A DNA stretch of 64,000 nt from Doris montereyensis (lineage: Eukaryota; Mollusca; Gastropoda; Nudibranchia; Dorididae): assembly GCA_037039925.1 (NCBI GenBank), contig JAXRKP010001048.1, positions 17,501-81,500 on the forward strand. Reading direction: 5' to 3'. Position 1 is the stretch's first letter. Each line of letters starts with the position of its first letter. A model generated the notes under the pieces. It was not told where the DNA came from and did not search any database. It worked only from the letters and a program-made list of their open reading frames with translations. The translations under genes and the position numbers were made by a program. Below are positions 22,075-32,989 of this stretch, piece after piece.

Positions 22075-23315
22075 TCCACTTCATTCATCACTTCTTTGAT
22101 CAAATCGAAAATTTCAAAAGTTGGTGTGTACAAAATGATCTGCAGCTCAATCGTTAAAAACAAAAGAGCAAATTTTAAATTCAAAATGCATTACCAAAAG
22201 ATATAAAGCAGGTTGAAATACATCTCCAAGACGTTGAAATAGTCGAAGAATTTAAGTATCTTGGTGTTTTAATCAACAACTCTCTAACTTTCAATATTCA
22301 TGTAGAAAATATCATTAAGAAAGCTTCACAGCGGTTGTACATTCTCAGAAAATTACTAGTCTTTGGTACAAGCAAAAGTACCATGAAACAAATATTTCAA
22401 TCGTTACTGTTGAGTATCATAACTCCTTTGGCATTACTGTATGGTATGGAGGGTGTGGTGTAAGGCAGAAAAATAAGTTACAAAGATTGGTAAAAGAATC
22501 AGGAAATATAGTCAATGAGAAATTGCAAAGCGTGGAGCAGTACTATAAAAAAGCTGTAGAAAGAAAATCCCTTTCAATTATTGATGAAGTAAAACACCCT
22601 CTGAAAGGTGAATTTATGTTACTTCCATCCGGCAGAAGATATAGAGAATCTCGGTGTAGAACCAACCGACATAAAGCTACATTTGTCCCCTACAGCACAA
22701 ATTTATCAACACTGTAATGTCGAAACAAGCAAATGAAGTAAAATTATAAGTCAAAATATTTCCTATTGATCTAACACATAGACTAGTAAATCTGATAAAA
22801 CAATGCACATCTATTGCTGTTACTAAGTTGCCTCTCTGCAGAACATGACAATATTATAATATCATTATCATGGTTGTCTTGGTTGATGATGGAATGCTGG
22901 TTGAGAGAGATGGAGATGGAGGGGAGAGAGAGAGAGAGAAGGAGAGGAAATGTAAATCCTCAAATTGTGTAATTATTTTCTGTATCTACTTTTACTTATA
23001 TTATTATGATATTTTTGCCTGTTCATTTCACCATCTATTATAATGTTGGCAACTACTAGAAATATTACGAATGCTAGTACTACTTCTGCGACTACTATGT
23101 TCACCACTATTATTATGATTAACTTTTTGTTGTTGTCATTGCTATCTTTGTTTTTTGTTGTTGTTTTGTTTTTTTTTTTTACCATTGTTTTTTTACCATC
23201 GTCATTATTATCACCCTTAGTTCGCTTTGTTATGTGGATTGTGAAGTGTAAAATGATTTATGTAAACCTAACATGAATTGCCTGAAACGGACAATAAAGA
23301 TTTATTATTATTAGA
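22075..23315 (+). mobile_element. CR1/L2-like LINE 3' fragment
   Basis: Frames read WCVQNDLQLNR, EEFKYLGVLINNSLTFNIHV and KASQRLYILRKLL, then after a break KLQRLVKESGNIV and LLPSGRRYRESRCRTNRHK with stop at 22717. These are the thumb and C-terminal blocks of vertebrate/invertebrate CR1/L2-type RT proteins. The 3' end is probably GACAATAAAGATTTATTATT at 23290, a typical short-repeat tail. A GA microsatellite (22921-22940) and T-rich low-complexity sequence lie in the presumed 3' UTR. Confidence 0.75.
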
Positions 23316-23834
23316 CAACTATTTCACATTCCTTCATTCAAATCTGTCTTGAGAATATACTATTGTTGTCAGAGTTGTTTCTTTGATGCATGTTACTAGT
23401 TGAGACAACTGACATCTTCTTCTGCGATCCTCTAAAACGTGTTCTGAAGGAGTGGAATTAAGTCATGAGTGGTCAAAAGATTTAAAAGACGAAATTGCAC
23501 AGGAACTAGTTAAGGCGGAAAGAAAAACATCCACTAAAAAGAACGGAAAGAAGAAACCGTCCTTCAGTTGAAACAAAAGAACAATGTAGTAGTAGTACAG
23601 TCAGATCTCCAAATGGACCAAAACCAGAAGCTGATTGTCGTAGTTTTAAAAACCCCACAAAAACAGAGCGTTTAGGTGTGGCCGATCCAGTACTAGTCTC
23701 TTTAACAGTGCGAATGAATCGTCAGACCAAAGAAAGTTTATCGATGATCCTTAAAAACAAAAAATCAAAACTAACTTGTTCATGAAACTCTATGTGATAA
23801 TAGATCTGAATTACTCGGAAAAAGAATAAAAAAA

Positions 23835-24055
23835 AACATGATGATCAACTTAACGTAAATATCATTTTTAAAAAACATGATGATCAACTAACTATTCATC
23901 TATCATCTATCTATCTAAATATAATTTTTAAAAACATGATGATCAACTTCTAAATATAATTTTTAAAAAATGATGATCAACTAGTGTAAATATAATTAAA
24001 AACATTGATCTAAAAAACATGATGATCAACTTATGTAAATACAATAAATACAAGA
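23835..24055. repeat. Short diverged tandem repeat (CATGATGATCAACT)
   Basis: About five copies of AAAACATGATGATCAACT are separated by GTAAATATAATTTTTAAA, giving units of roughly 40-60 bp. The spacing is irregular. No gene is seen around it. Confidence 0.75.
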
Positions 24056-24516
24056 TGATAAGAAATAAAATGACACACATGGCAAGTGGGACAAAAAAAT
24101 GAGAAAAAATGTTTTATTACGACAATGTTTTCAAATTGTTTCCTTCTACATCGAGTCTTGACTAATTCTCTCATGCTCAGGCGTATCCATCATTTAGAAT
24201 TTAAGGAATTTTCATCAGTGGAAATATTTAGATACCCGTACCTGTGTACCTATTGTAATCCTTGTATATCAAAACATTTCATTTGTATAAAAAAGACTTC
24301 AATTATTTGAGAATTGTCTCATAGAGCTACATGAATTGTGCAATCTTGCCACGAGTAGTAAAAGTCGAATTAGAAAGTGGTCTTAAAGTTGAGAAAAGGA
24401 AGGGAAAGTGCTGACCAGAAAAACGGAGAGCAATAATAAGAAACTGTATTATGATATATATACACAAATGTCATACACCTTTTCACAGAAACAATGTTTT
24501 ATATGCTTTTTGTTAA

Positions 24517-24519
<3 letters not shown>

Positions 24520-24570
<51 letters not shown>

Positions 24571-24592
24571 GAGAGAAAGAGAGAGAGTTGTA
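24520..24592. repeat. AT/GA microsatellite
   Basis: (TA)n passes directly into (GA)n. The neighbouring sequence to 24775 ends in GATTATCTTATCTTATCTTA, which looks like the short-repeat tail of a LINE, but no coding part is present. Confidence 0.85.
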
Positions 24593-24837
24593 TTCTTATT
24601 GTTTATATAAGACATATGAATAAGATAAATCATAATGTATGTTATCATCTTGGTTATAATTATTTTATGTAATTTGTGTTTCATACTATATTTTTGAAGA
24701 AATGACAATTTCTTTGTGAAATGTTAACGTTATGAAATTGTGAATAAAAACAAAAGATTATCTTATCTTATCTTATAATAATTCCGGTACATCCTACTGT
24801 GGCTATGATTCAGGGGATTGTTTACTTAGTTAACTAA

Positions 24838-25018
24838 TGAAGGTAATGACATAAGATAATATGATAGCCCAATAGGAACAAAGACGAGACAAATACAAGG
24901 AATAGACAGAAAAAATCCTGGCCACCATGGGGATCAAGGAGCGTAGTTAGCTTGGTTGGTAGCACGTCTCTGTTCCTATGGGGCTTTCATATTATCTTAT
25001 GTCATTATCTTCACTTCC
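24838..25018. mobile_element. MITE-like element with ~50-bp inverted repeats
   Basis: The left arm contains GACATAAGATAATATGATAG and CCCAATAGGAACAAAGACG. The right arm (24966-25018) is its near-perfect inverse: CGTCTCTGTTCCTATGGGGC, then TTCATATTATCTTATGTCAT. The loop of about 75 bp includes GGAGCGTAGTTAGCTTGGTT. It is non-coding and the size fits a MITE or fold-back element. No clear target duplication was found. Confidence 0.75.
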
Positions 25019-25019
25019 G

Positions 25020-25735
25020 ACATGCCCCTTGCCTCACTGTTTGTCTTTTACTAAATTAACTACTGAGCACCACAATTGCAAAAAAAGAGAATATTCATCT
25101 TAACAAGCTATCATTTCAGCATTACCGGTAAACTTCAAGATTTTTTTTACCCAAAGATGTTTCAATTTCAATAATCCATGATTAAAAATGACTTCTTTTT
25201 TGGTTTTCGTTATTTCTCACTTAATTTAAAAAGAGACAGATGGAAAAGCAGAAAATATTGAATGAGTAATATAAACAAAGGGACTTTATTTGAGAGGGAG
25301 AAAATCCCTTATCTGAAAAGAACAAAACAAATACTTGGAGATATAGAAACATTTGATCAAAATTAAGAACTATTGGTTTTATTTTAAAGGTTGTCAAAAG
25401 CAACAGGCAATAAGTCTTACTAAAGGCCTCTTTTTTTTTTTCCTACAGAATAGCAACATGTGTAATTAATGTTCAATATCAAGCCCCATTTAAGAGTCAT
25501 AATTAATAAACCTCTTCACAGAAATTCATTATGTGATGAACTATGATTAAATTAACTGCCTACACTACAAAGTGATCACATGAAATTATAATCAACAAGT
25601 ATTATAATACCCCTGGTGATATCAGTCGGATTATTAGAGCTCGAGTCAGTACTTGATGCTGAGCTTACACGGATACTAGACGTGTATGATACTGTTCCAA
25701 CTTTTTAATCATAAACCCTATTGACAATGGCACGT
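25020..25735. other. AT-rich intergenic sequence
   Basis: No gene, SINE or tandem repeat was recognised here. Open frames are short and without motifs. Confidence 0.6.
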
Positions 25736-25739
25736 AAGC

Positions 25740-28700
25740 CGATTGAAAATTCTACTCAAAGAAGTTTACCTTAGTTCAAAGTCACTTTTAGTAGAAGAAA
25801 GGGAAACAATGAAGTTTACCTTAATTAAACGTCACTTTTAGTAGAAGAAGGTGAAACAATGAAGTTTACCTTAATTCAATGTCAGTTTTAGTAGAAGAAG
25901 GTGAAACAATGAAGTTTACCTTAATTCAATGTCACTTTTAGTAGAAGAAGGGGAAACAATTAAGTTTACCTTAATTCAACGTCACTTTTAGTAGAAGAAA
26001 GAGAAACAATAAAGTTTACCTTAATTCAATGTCACTTTTAGTAGAAGGAGGAGAAACAATAAAGTTTACCTTAATTCAGTGTCATTTTAGTAGAAGGGGA
26101 AACAATGAAGTTTACCTTAATTCAATGTCACTTTTAGTAGAAGGGGAAACAATAAAGAACCTTAATTCAATGTCACTTTTAGTAGAAAGGGAAACAATAA
26201 AGTTTACCTTAATTCAACGTCACTTTTAGTAGAAGAAGGTGAAACAATAAATTTACATTCAATGTCACTTTTAGTAGAAGAAGGAGAAACAATGAAATGT
26301 ACATTCGATGTCACTTTTAGTAGAAGAAGGTGAAACAATGAAATTTACATTCAATGTCACTTTTAGTAGAAGAAAGAGAAACTATGAAGTTTACCTTAAT
26401 TCAATGTCACTTTTAGTAGAAGAAGGAGAAACAATGAAAGTTTACATTCAATGTCACTTTTAGTAGAAGAAGGTGAAACAATGAAATTTACATTCGATGT
26501 CACTTTTAGTAGAAGAAGGAGAAACAATGAAGTTTACCTTAATTCAATGTCACTTTTAGAAGAAGGAGAAACAATGAAGTTTACCTTAATTCAATGTCAC
26601 TTTTAGTAGAAGAAAGGGAAACAATGAAGTTTGACCTTAATTCAATGTCACTTTTAGTAGAAGAAGGAGAAACAATGAAGTTTACCTTAATTCAATGTCA
26701 CTTTTAGTAGAAGGGGATGCAATGAAGTTTACCTTAATTCAATGTCACTTTTAGTAGAAGGAGAAACAATGAAGTTTACTCTTAATTCAATGTCACGTTT
26801 AGTAGAAGGGGAAACAATAAAGTTTTACCTTAATTCAATGTCACTTTTAGTAGAAGAAGGTGAAACAATGAAATTTACATTCAGCAATGTCACTTTTAGT
26901 AGAAGAAAGGGAAACAATGAAGTTTACCTTAATTCAATGTCACTTTTAGTAGAAGAAGGAGAAACAATGAAGTTTACCTTAATTCAATGTCACTTTTAGT
27001 AGAAGAAAGGAAACAATGAAGTTTACCTTAATTCAATGTCACTTTTAGTAGAAGAAGGAGAAACAATGAAGTTTACCTTAATTCAATGTCACGTTTAGTA
27101 GAAGGGGAAACAATAAAGTTTACCTTAATTCAACGTCACTTTTAGTAGAAGAAGGTGAAACAATGAAATTTACATTCAGCAATGTCACTTTTAGTAGAAG
27201 AAAGGGAAACAATGAAGTTTACCTCAATTCAATGTCACTTTTAGTAGAAGAAGGAGAAACAATGAAGTTTACCTTAATTCAATGTCACTTTTAGTAGAAG
27301 AAGGAGAAACAATGAAGTTTACCTTAATTCAATGTCACTTTTAGTAGAAGAAAGGGAAACAATGAAGTTTACCTTAATTCAATGTCACTTTTAGTAGAAG
27401 AAGGAGAAACAATGAAGTTTACCTTAATTCAATGTCACTTTTAGTAGAAACAGAAACAATGAAGTTTACCTTAATTCAATGTCACTTTTAGTAGAAGGAG
27501 AAACAATGAAGTTTACCTTAATTCAATGTCACGTTTAGTAGAAGGGGAAACAATAAAGTTTACCTTAATTCAATGTCACTTTTAGTAGAAGAAGGTGAAA
27601 CAATGAAATTTACATTCAGCAATGTCACTTTTAGTAGAAGAAAGGGAAACAATGAAGTTTACCTCAATTCAATGTCACTTTTAGTAGAAGAAGGAGAAAC
27701 AATGAAGTTTACCTTAATTCAATGTCACTTTTAGTAGAAGAAAGGGAAACAATGAAGTTTATCATTTAATTCAATGTCACTTTTAGTAGAAGAAGGAGAA
27801 ACAATGAAGTTTACCTTAATTCAATGTCACTTTTAGTAGAAGGAGAAACAATGAAGTTTACCTTAATTCAATGTCACTTTTAGTAGAAGGGAAACAATAA
27901 AGTTTACCTTAATTCAACGTCACTTTTAGTAGAAGAAGGAGAAACAATGAAATTTACATTCAGCAATGTCACTTTTAGTAGAAGAAAGGGAAACAATGAA
28001 GTTTACCTCAATTCAATAGACTTTTAGTAGAAGAAGGAGAAACAATGAAGTTTACCTTAATTCAATGTCACTTTTAGTAGAAGGGGAAACAATAAAGTTT
28101 ACCTTAATTTAACGTCACTTTTAGTAGAAGAAGGTGCAAAACAATGAAGTTTACCTTAATTCATCAATGTCACTTTTAGTAGAAGGGGGAAACAATAAAG
28201 TTTACCTTAATTCAATGTCACTTTTAGTAGAAGGAGAAACAATGAAGTTTACCTTAATTCAATGTCACGTTTACTAGAAGAAGGGAAACAATAAAAGTTA
28301 CCTTAATTCAACGTCACTTTTAGTAGAAGAAGGGGAAACAATGAAATTTACATTCAGCAATGTCACTTTTAGTAGAAGAAAGGGAAACAATGAAGTTTAC
28401 CTTAATTCAATGTCACTTTTAGTAGAAGGGAGAAACAATAAAGTTGACCTTAATTCAATGTCACTTTTAGTAGAAGGGGAAACAATAAAAGTTGGACCTT
28501 AATTTAATGTCACTTTTAGTAGAAGAAGGGAAACAATGAAATTTACCTTAATTCAATGTCACTTTTAGTAGAAGACGGTGAAACAATAAAGTTTACCTTA
28601 ATTCAATGTCACTTTTAGTAGAAGGGAAACAATGAAGTTTACCTTAATTCAATGTCACTTTTAGTAGAAGGGGAAACAATGAAGTTTACATTAATTCAAT

Positions 28701-29100
28701 GTCACTTTTAGTAGAAGAAGGGGAAACAATGAAGTTTACATTAATTCAATGTCACTTTTAGTAGAAGAAGGGGAAACAATGAAATTTATATTAATTCAAT
28801 GTCACTTTTAGTAGAAGACGGTGAAACAATGAAGTTTACATTAATTCAATGTCACTTTTAGTAGAAGGGGAAACAATGAAATTTACATTAATTCAATGTC
28901 ACTTTTAGTAGAAGAATGAAACAATCAGTCTTAAACAATAGATGGGATGATTTAGTAGAAGAAGGGGAAACAATGAAGTTTACATTAATTATGTCACTTT
29001 TAGATAGAAGAAGGGAAAAATTAGTTTACATTAATTCAATGTCACTTTTAGTAGAAGAAGGGGAAACAATGAAGTTTACATTAATTCAATGTCACTTTTA
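25740..29100. repeat. 50-bp minisatellite, about 68 copies (3.4 kb)
   Basis: The unit contains AATGTCACTTTTAGTAGAAG and AAACAATGAAGTTTACCTTA. Copies vary in length (about 40-52 bp) through loss of GAA triplets or of the TTACCTTAATTC block, and a longer variant with ATTCAGCAATGTCAC recurs about every 440 bp (26880, 27175, 27615, 27960, 28355). This suggests higher-order units. Small frames such as MSLLVEEGETMKF are repeat by-products. Confidence 0.96.
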
Positions 29101-29139
29101 ACAAACATGTTCAAAGTCTTAAACAATCTTGGGATGATT

Positions 29140-29800
29140 TATAGCAACATGCAAAATTTGATTGCTAGATAGATAGAACATGCAAAATTTAGATTGCTCT
29201 TACTCTTGGTGACATGGCAACATGCAAAATTTAGTTGCTCTTAGTTGCATAACAGCAAGCAAAATTTGATTGCTCTTGTGGTATAGCAACATGCAAAATT
29301 TGATTGCTCTTGGTGGCAAAGGAACATGCAAAATTTGATTGCTCTTGGTGGCATAGGAACATGCAAAATTTGATTGCTCTGTGGCTACTGGCATAGCAAC
29401 ATGCAAAATTTGATTGCTCTTGGTGACATAGCAACATGCAAAATTTGATTGCTCTTTGTGGCTATAGATCGCATTATAGCAACATGCATAATTTGATTGC
29501 TCTTTGTGGCTACTGGCATCGCATTATAATCGCAACATGCAAAATTTGATTGCTCTTTGTGGCTACTGGCATTTAACATGCAAAATTTGGTTGCTCTTTG
29601 TGGCATAGCAACATGCAAAATTTGATTGCTCTTCGTGGCATAAAAACAAGCAAAATTTGATTGCTCTTTGTAGCATAGGAACAAGCAAAATTTGATTGCT
29701 CTTTGTGGCTACTGGCATAGCAACATGCAAAATTTGGTTGCTCTTGGTGGCATAACAACATGCAAAATTTGGTTGCTCTTGGTGGCATAGCAACAGAGTC
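29140..29800. repeat. 35-bp minisatellite (CAACATGCAAAATTTGATTG)
   Basis: About 18 copies of CAACATGCAAAATTTGATTG plus CTCTTGGTGGCATAG, several extended by GGCTACTGGCAT. Its left edge carries CTTAAACAATCTTGGGATGA, which resembles a segment in the preceding array (28930), so the two arrays may have grown from neighbouring sequence. Confidence 0.93.
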
Positions 29801-29994
29801 TTTGACTTGACGAACAAAGAACGACCAACTCAGAACTGTATATATATATATATTATTATAATATGTAGATAAGGTGTTAGAATGAAGACTGTGCATAGTC
29901 TGCCCTGAGAACCAAAATTTTTAAAAGTTGCTGTCAAATATCAGATTGCACGTATACCTCCCAATTTTATATGAAGTGTCTGTCATTTGGTAGC

Positions 29995-30270
29995 TTTAAG
30001 ATAATATTACTTAGTATAAGTGTTTAATGTTAATATAATGGTTAATAAGAATGATAATATTACTAAGTATAAGTGTTTAATGTTAATATAATGGTTAATA
30101 AGAATGATAATATTACTTAGTATAAGTGTTTAATGTTAATATAATGGTTAATAAGAATGATAATATTACTTAGTATAAGTGTTTAATGTTAATATAATGG
30201 TTAATAAGAATGATAATATTACTTAGTTTAAGTGTTTAATGTTAATATAATGGTTAATAAGGATGATAAC
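29995..30270. repeat. 53-bp tandem repeat, about five copies
   Basis: Near-identical units contain GATAATATTACTTAGTATAA and GTGTTTAATGTTAATATAAT. Divergence is very low (single changes), so the expansion looks recent. Confidence 0.95.
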
Positions 30271-30274
30271 CAAT

Positions 30275-30815
30275 AGTAATATTAATACATTAATCAACTT
30301 AATGTGTAAAATCAGACTTGATTGAAATTGAAGACTATTATTGTAAACAGTTCAAGATGTCTTCATTCTTCATTGGTCGTACTCTGACACTGACAATAAC
30401 AAATATTCTTTTTTTTTTTTTTACAATAAGAGAAACACACATAGATATTATACTGCAATTAAGGATGCATACATATTAATATTAGGAAGTTTTGTGGGAA
30501 GAAAATAAAAATAAAAAAGCTTTTAAAAAGATCTGCTCTAAAAGAAAAAGGGGACATGGTAAGGTAACCAAAATGTCAACTCATGATCGTGTCACCAAAA
30601 AAAAAAAAGGACGGGGTGGGGTGTGGTGGGGCAAGGGTTGACGACTAGTAGTTCCCTCTGGGCGTGCGGTTATCCAGTCAAACGGTCTATTATGTGTTTG
30701 ATTTTGTTGTTTTGTACCACGTGTTAATAAGGCTAATGGATCCAGCCATACAGCCAAGGTTTTGTTTTCTTCCCTTATTTTCCTTTTTACTTACTAATTA
30801 CTGCTACTTCAATGT
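30275..30815. other. Intergenic sequence without recognised features
   Basis: It contains poly-T, poly-A and a G-rich stretch (GGGGTGGGGTGTGGTGGGGC at about 30614) but no gene. Confidence 0.6.
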
Positions 30816-32180
30816 ATTTTAGGCCATAGTTACATGGAAGAGGACAATGTATTTTAATGTAGTTTTATGGAAGAGGACTATGTATTTTACAGTTATGTGG
30901 AAGAGGACTATGTATTTTAGGCCATAGTTATGTGGAAGAGGACTATGTATTTTAGGCCATAGTTATGTGGAAGAGGACTATGTATTTTAGGCCATAGTTA
31001 CGTGGAAGAGGACTGTGTATTTTAGGCCATAGTTACATGGAAGAGGACTGTATTTTAGGCCATAGTTTACATAGGCCATAGTTACATGGAAGAGGACTGT
31101 GTATTTTAGACCATAGTTACGTGGAAGAGGACTGTGTATTTTAGGCCATAGTTACATGGAAGAGGACTATGTATTTTAGGCCATAGTTATGTGGAAGAGG
31201 ACTATGTATTTTAGGCCATAGTTACGTGGAAGAGGACTGTGTATTTTAGGCCATAGTTACATGGAAGAGGACTGTGTATTTTAGGCCATAGTTACGTGAA
31301 GAGGACTATGTATTTTAGGCCATAGTTACGTGGAAGAGAACTATGTATTTTACGCCATAGTTACATAGAAGAGGACTATGTATTTTAGGCCATAGTTACA
31401 TGGAAGAGGACTATGTATTTTAGGCCATAGTTACGTGGAAGAGGACTGTGTATTTTAGGCCATAGTTACGTGGAAGAGGACTGTGTATTTTAGGCCATAG
31501 TTACATGGAAGAGGACTATGTATTTTAGGCCATAGTTACGTGGAAGAGGACTATGTATTTTAGGCCATAGTTACGTGGAAGAGAACTATGTATTTTACGC
31601 CATAGTTACATAGAAGAGGACTATGTATTTTAGGCCATAGTTACATGGACGAGGACTATGTATTTTAGGCCATAGTTACATGGAAGAGGACTATGTATTT
31701 TAGGCCATAGTTACATGGAAGAGGACTATGTATTTTAGGCCATAGTTACATGGAAGAGGACTATGTATTTTAGGCCATAGTTACATGGAAGAGGACTATG
31801 TATTTTTACACTAGGCCATAGTTACATGGAAGAGGACTATGTACTAGGCCATAGTTACGTGGAAGAGGACTATGTATTTTAGGCCATAGTTACATGGAAG
31901 AGGACTATGTATTTTAGGCCATAGTTACATGGAAGAGGACTATGTATTTTAGGCCATAGTTACATGGAAGAGGACTATATATTTTAGGCCATAGTTACAT
32001 GGAAGAGGACTATGTATTTTAGGCCATAGTTACATGGAAGAGGACTATGTATTTTAGGCCATAGGTACATGGAAGAGGACTGTGTATTTTAGGCCATAGT
32101 TACGTGGAAGAGGACTATGTATTTTACGCCATAGTTACATGGAAGAGAACTATGTATGTTAGGCCATAGTTATATGGGAG
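30815..32180. repeat. 35-bp minisatellite, about 38 copies
   Basis: The unit contains GGCCATAGTTACATGGAAGA and GGACTATGTATTTTA. Variation is mostly at two sites (ACATGG/ACGTGG/ATGTGG and CTATG/CTGTG), and blocks of several units are repeated together, for example around 31300-31380 and 31550-31620. It ends directly at a type B SINE. Confidence 0.97.
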
Positions 32181-32185
32181 AGGAG

Positions 32186-32525
32186 TATGTAGTCCAGAGG
32201 CAGTGTCAACCTCTCAACCAAAAGGTAGTAGGTTCGAGCCTCGTTTAACGGTTGAAAAGTTTTCTCGAGTTTTCTCGAGCAAGCTCTACTACTACCCCCC
32301 CCTCTTCCTCCATGGTCCAGGTAGGTGGATCGACATCTAGTCCCATCGGAGACAGGCGATAGAATTGATAAACAGGAGGTCATGTGTGCAGAAAACAACA
32401 CTGAGCACATTAAAGATCCATTGGCAGTTCACACAAGGCAGTCTGGGAAAAAAATAAAAAATCCTACCAAAAAACCCAGAGATCACCTTAGTTGTGGATG
32501 TGGGTAAATCAAATCAAATCAAGCA
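32186..32525 (+). mobile_element. SINE type B, copy 2 (most complete)
   Basis: The tRNA-like head has GTAGTCCAGAGGCAGTGTCA and box B-like GGTTCGAGCC. The body has one copy of CCATGGTCCAGGTAGGTGGA, then GGAGGTCATGTGTGCAG. The tail reads CACCTTAGTTGTGGATGTGG followed by AAATCAAATCAA. It serves as the reference for the interrupted copy at 10.8 kb. Confidence 0.87.
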
Positions 32526-32698
32526 AACCAAAATCAAAGTTACATTGGATGATTTGGATGGGACATGCTGGGTAAGTGTTTGCTATTTTTTTTTTTTTAA
32601 ATTACTTTTCGGTGACTGCTAGTACTAGTACTAATACTACTTACTAGTAGGATGACAAATTCAGATATATATATTATTTTTATGATTATTTATATTAT

Positions 32699-32973
32699 CG
32701 ATGGGGCGTTGGTGACCGAACGATTAGGCTGCCGGACTGGGGATCATGAGGTCTCGAGTTCGAAATCCTAGCAAAGCCAGGTCCGTCGTTGTGTTTTTTG
32801 GGAGACACTAACACACATTTTCCCCATTTTCCCAGGTGCAAATAGGTATGAGCACTAGCTTTGGAGTAAAACCTGCGTCAGACTAGCGTCCCCAGAGGTT
32901 ATTATTATCATACTATAGAAACCGGGATAAGCTCCGGCTCTATAGGCCTTAAGGGCCTTGAAGGAACTTTTTT
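32699..32973 (+). mobile_element. SINE type A, copy 4
   Basis: The head GGTGACCGAACGATTAGGCT with box B GAGTTCGAAATC is followed by GCAAAGCCAGG, GGTATGAGCACTAGC, AAACCGGGATAAGCTCCGGC and CTTGAAGGAAC. It is slightly shortened before the 3' end. Confidence 0.88.
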
Positions 32974-32989
32974 TATTCTTGATGATGAA

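Noticed and set aside
25740..32180. Regular repeats that could suggest a CRISPR array
   Set aside because: Repeats are directly adjacent with no unique spacers, there are no cas genes, and the window is eukaryotic.
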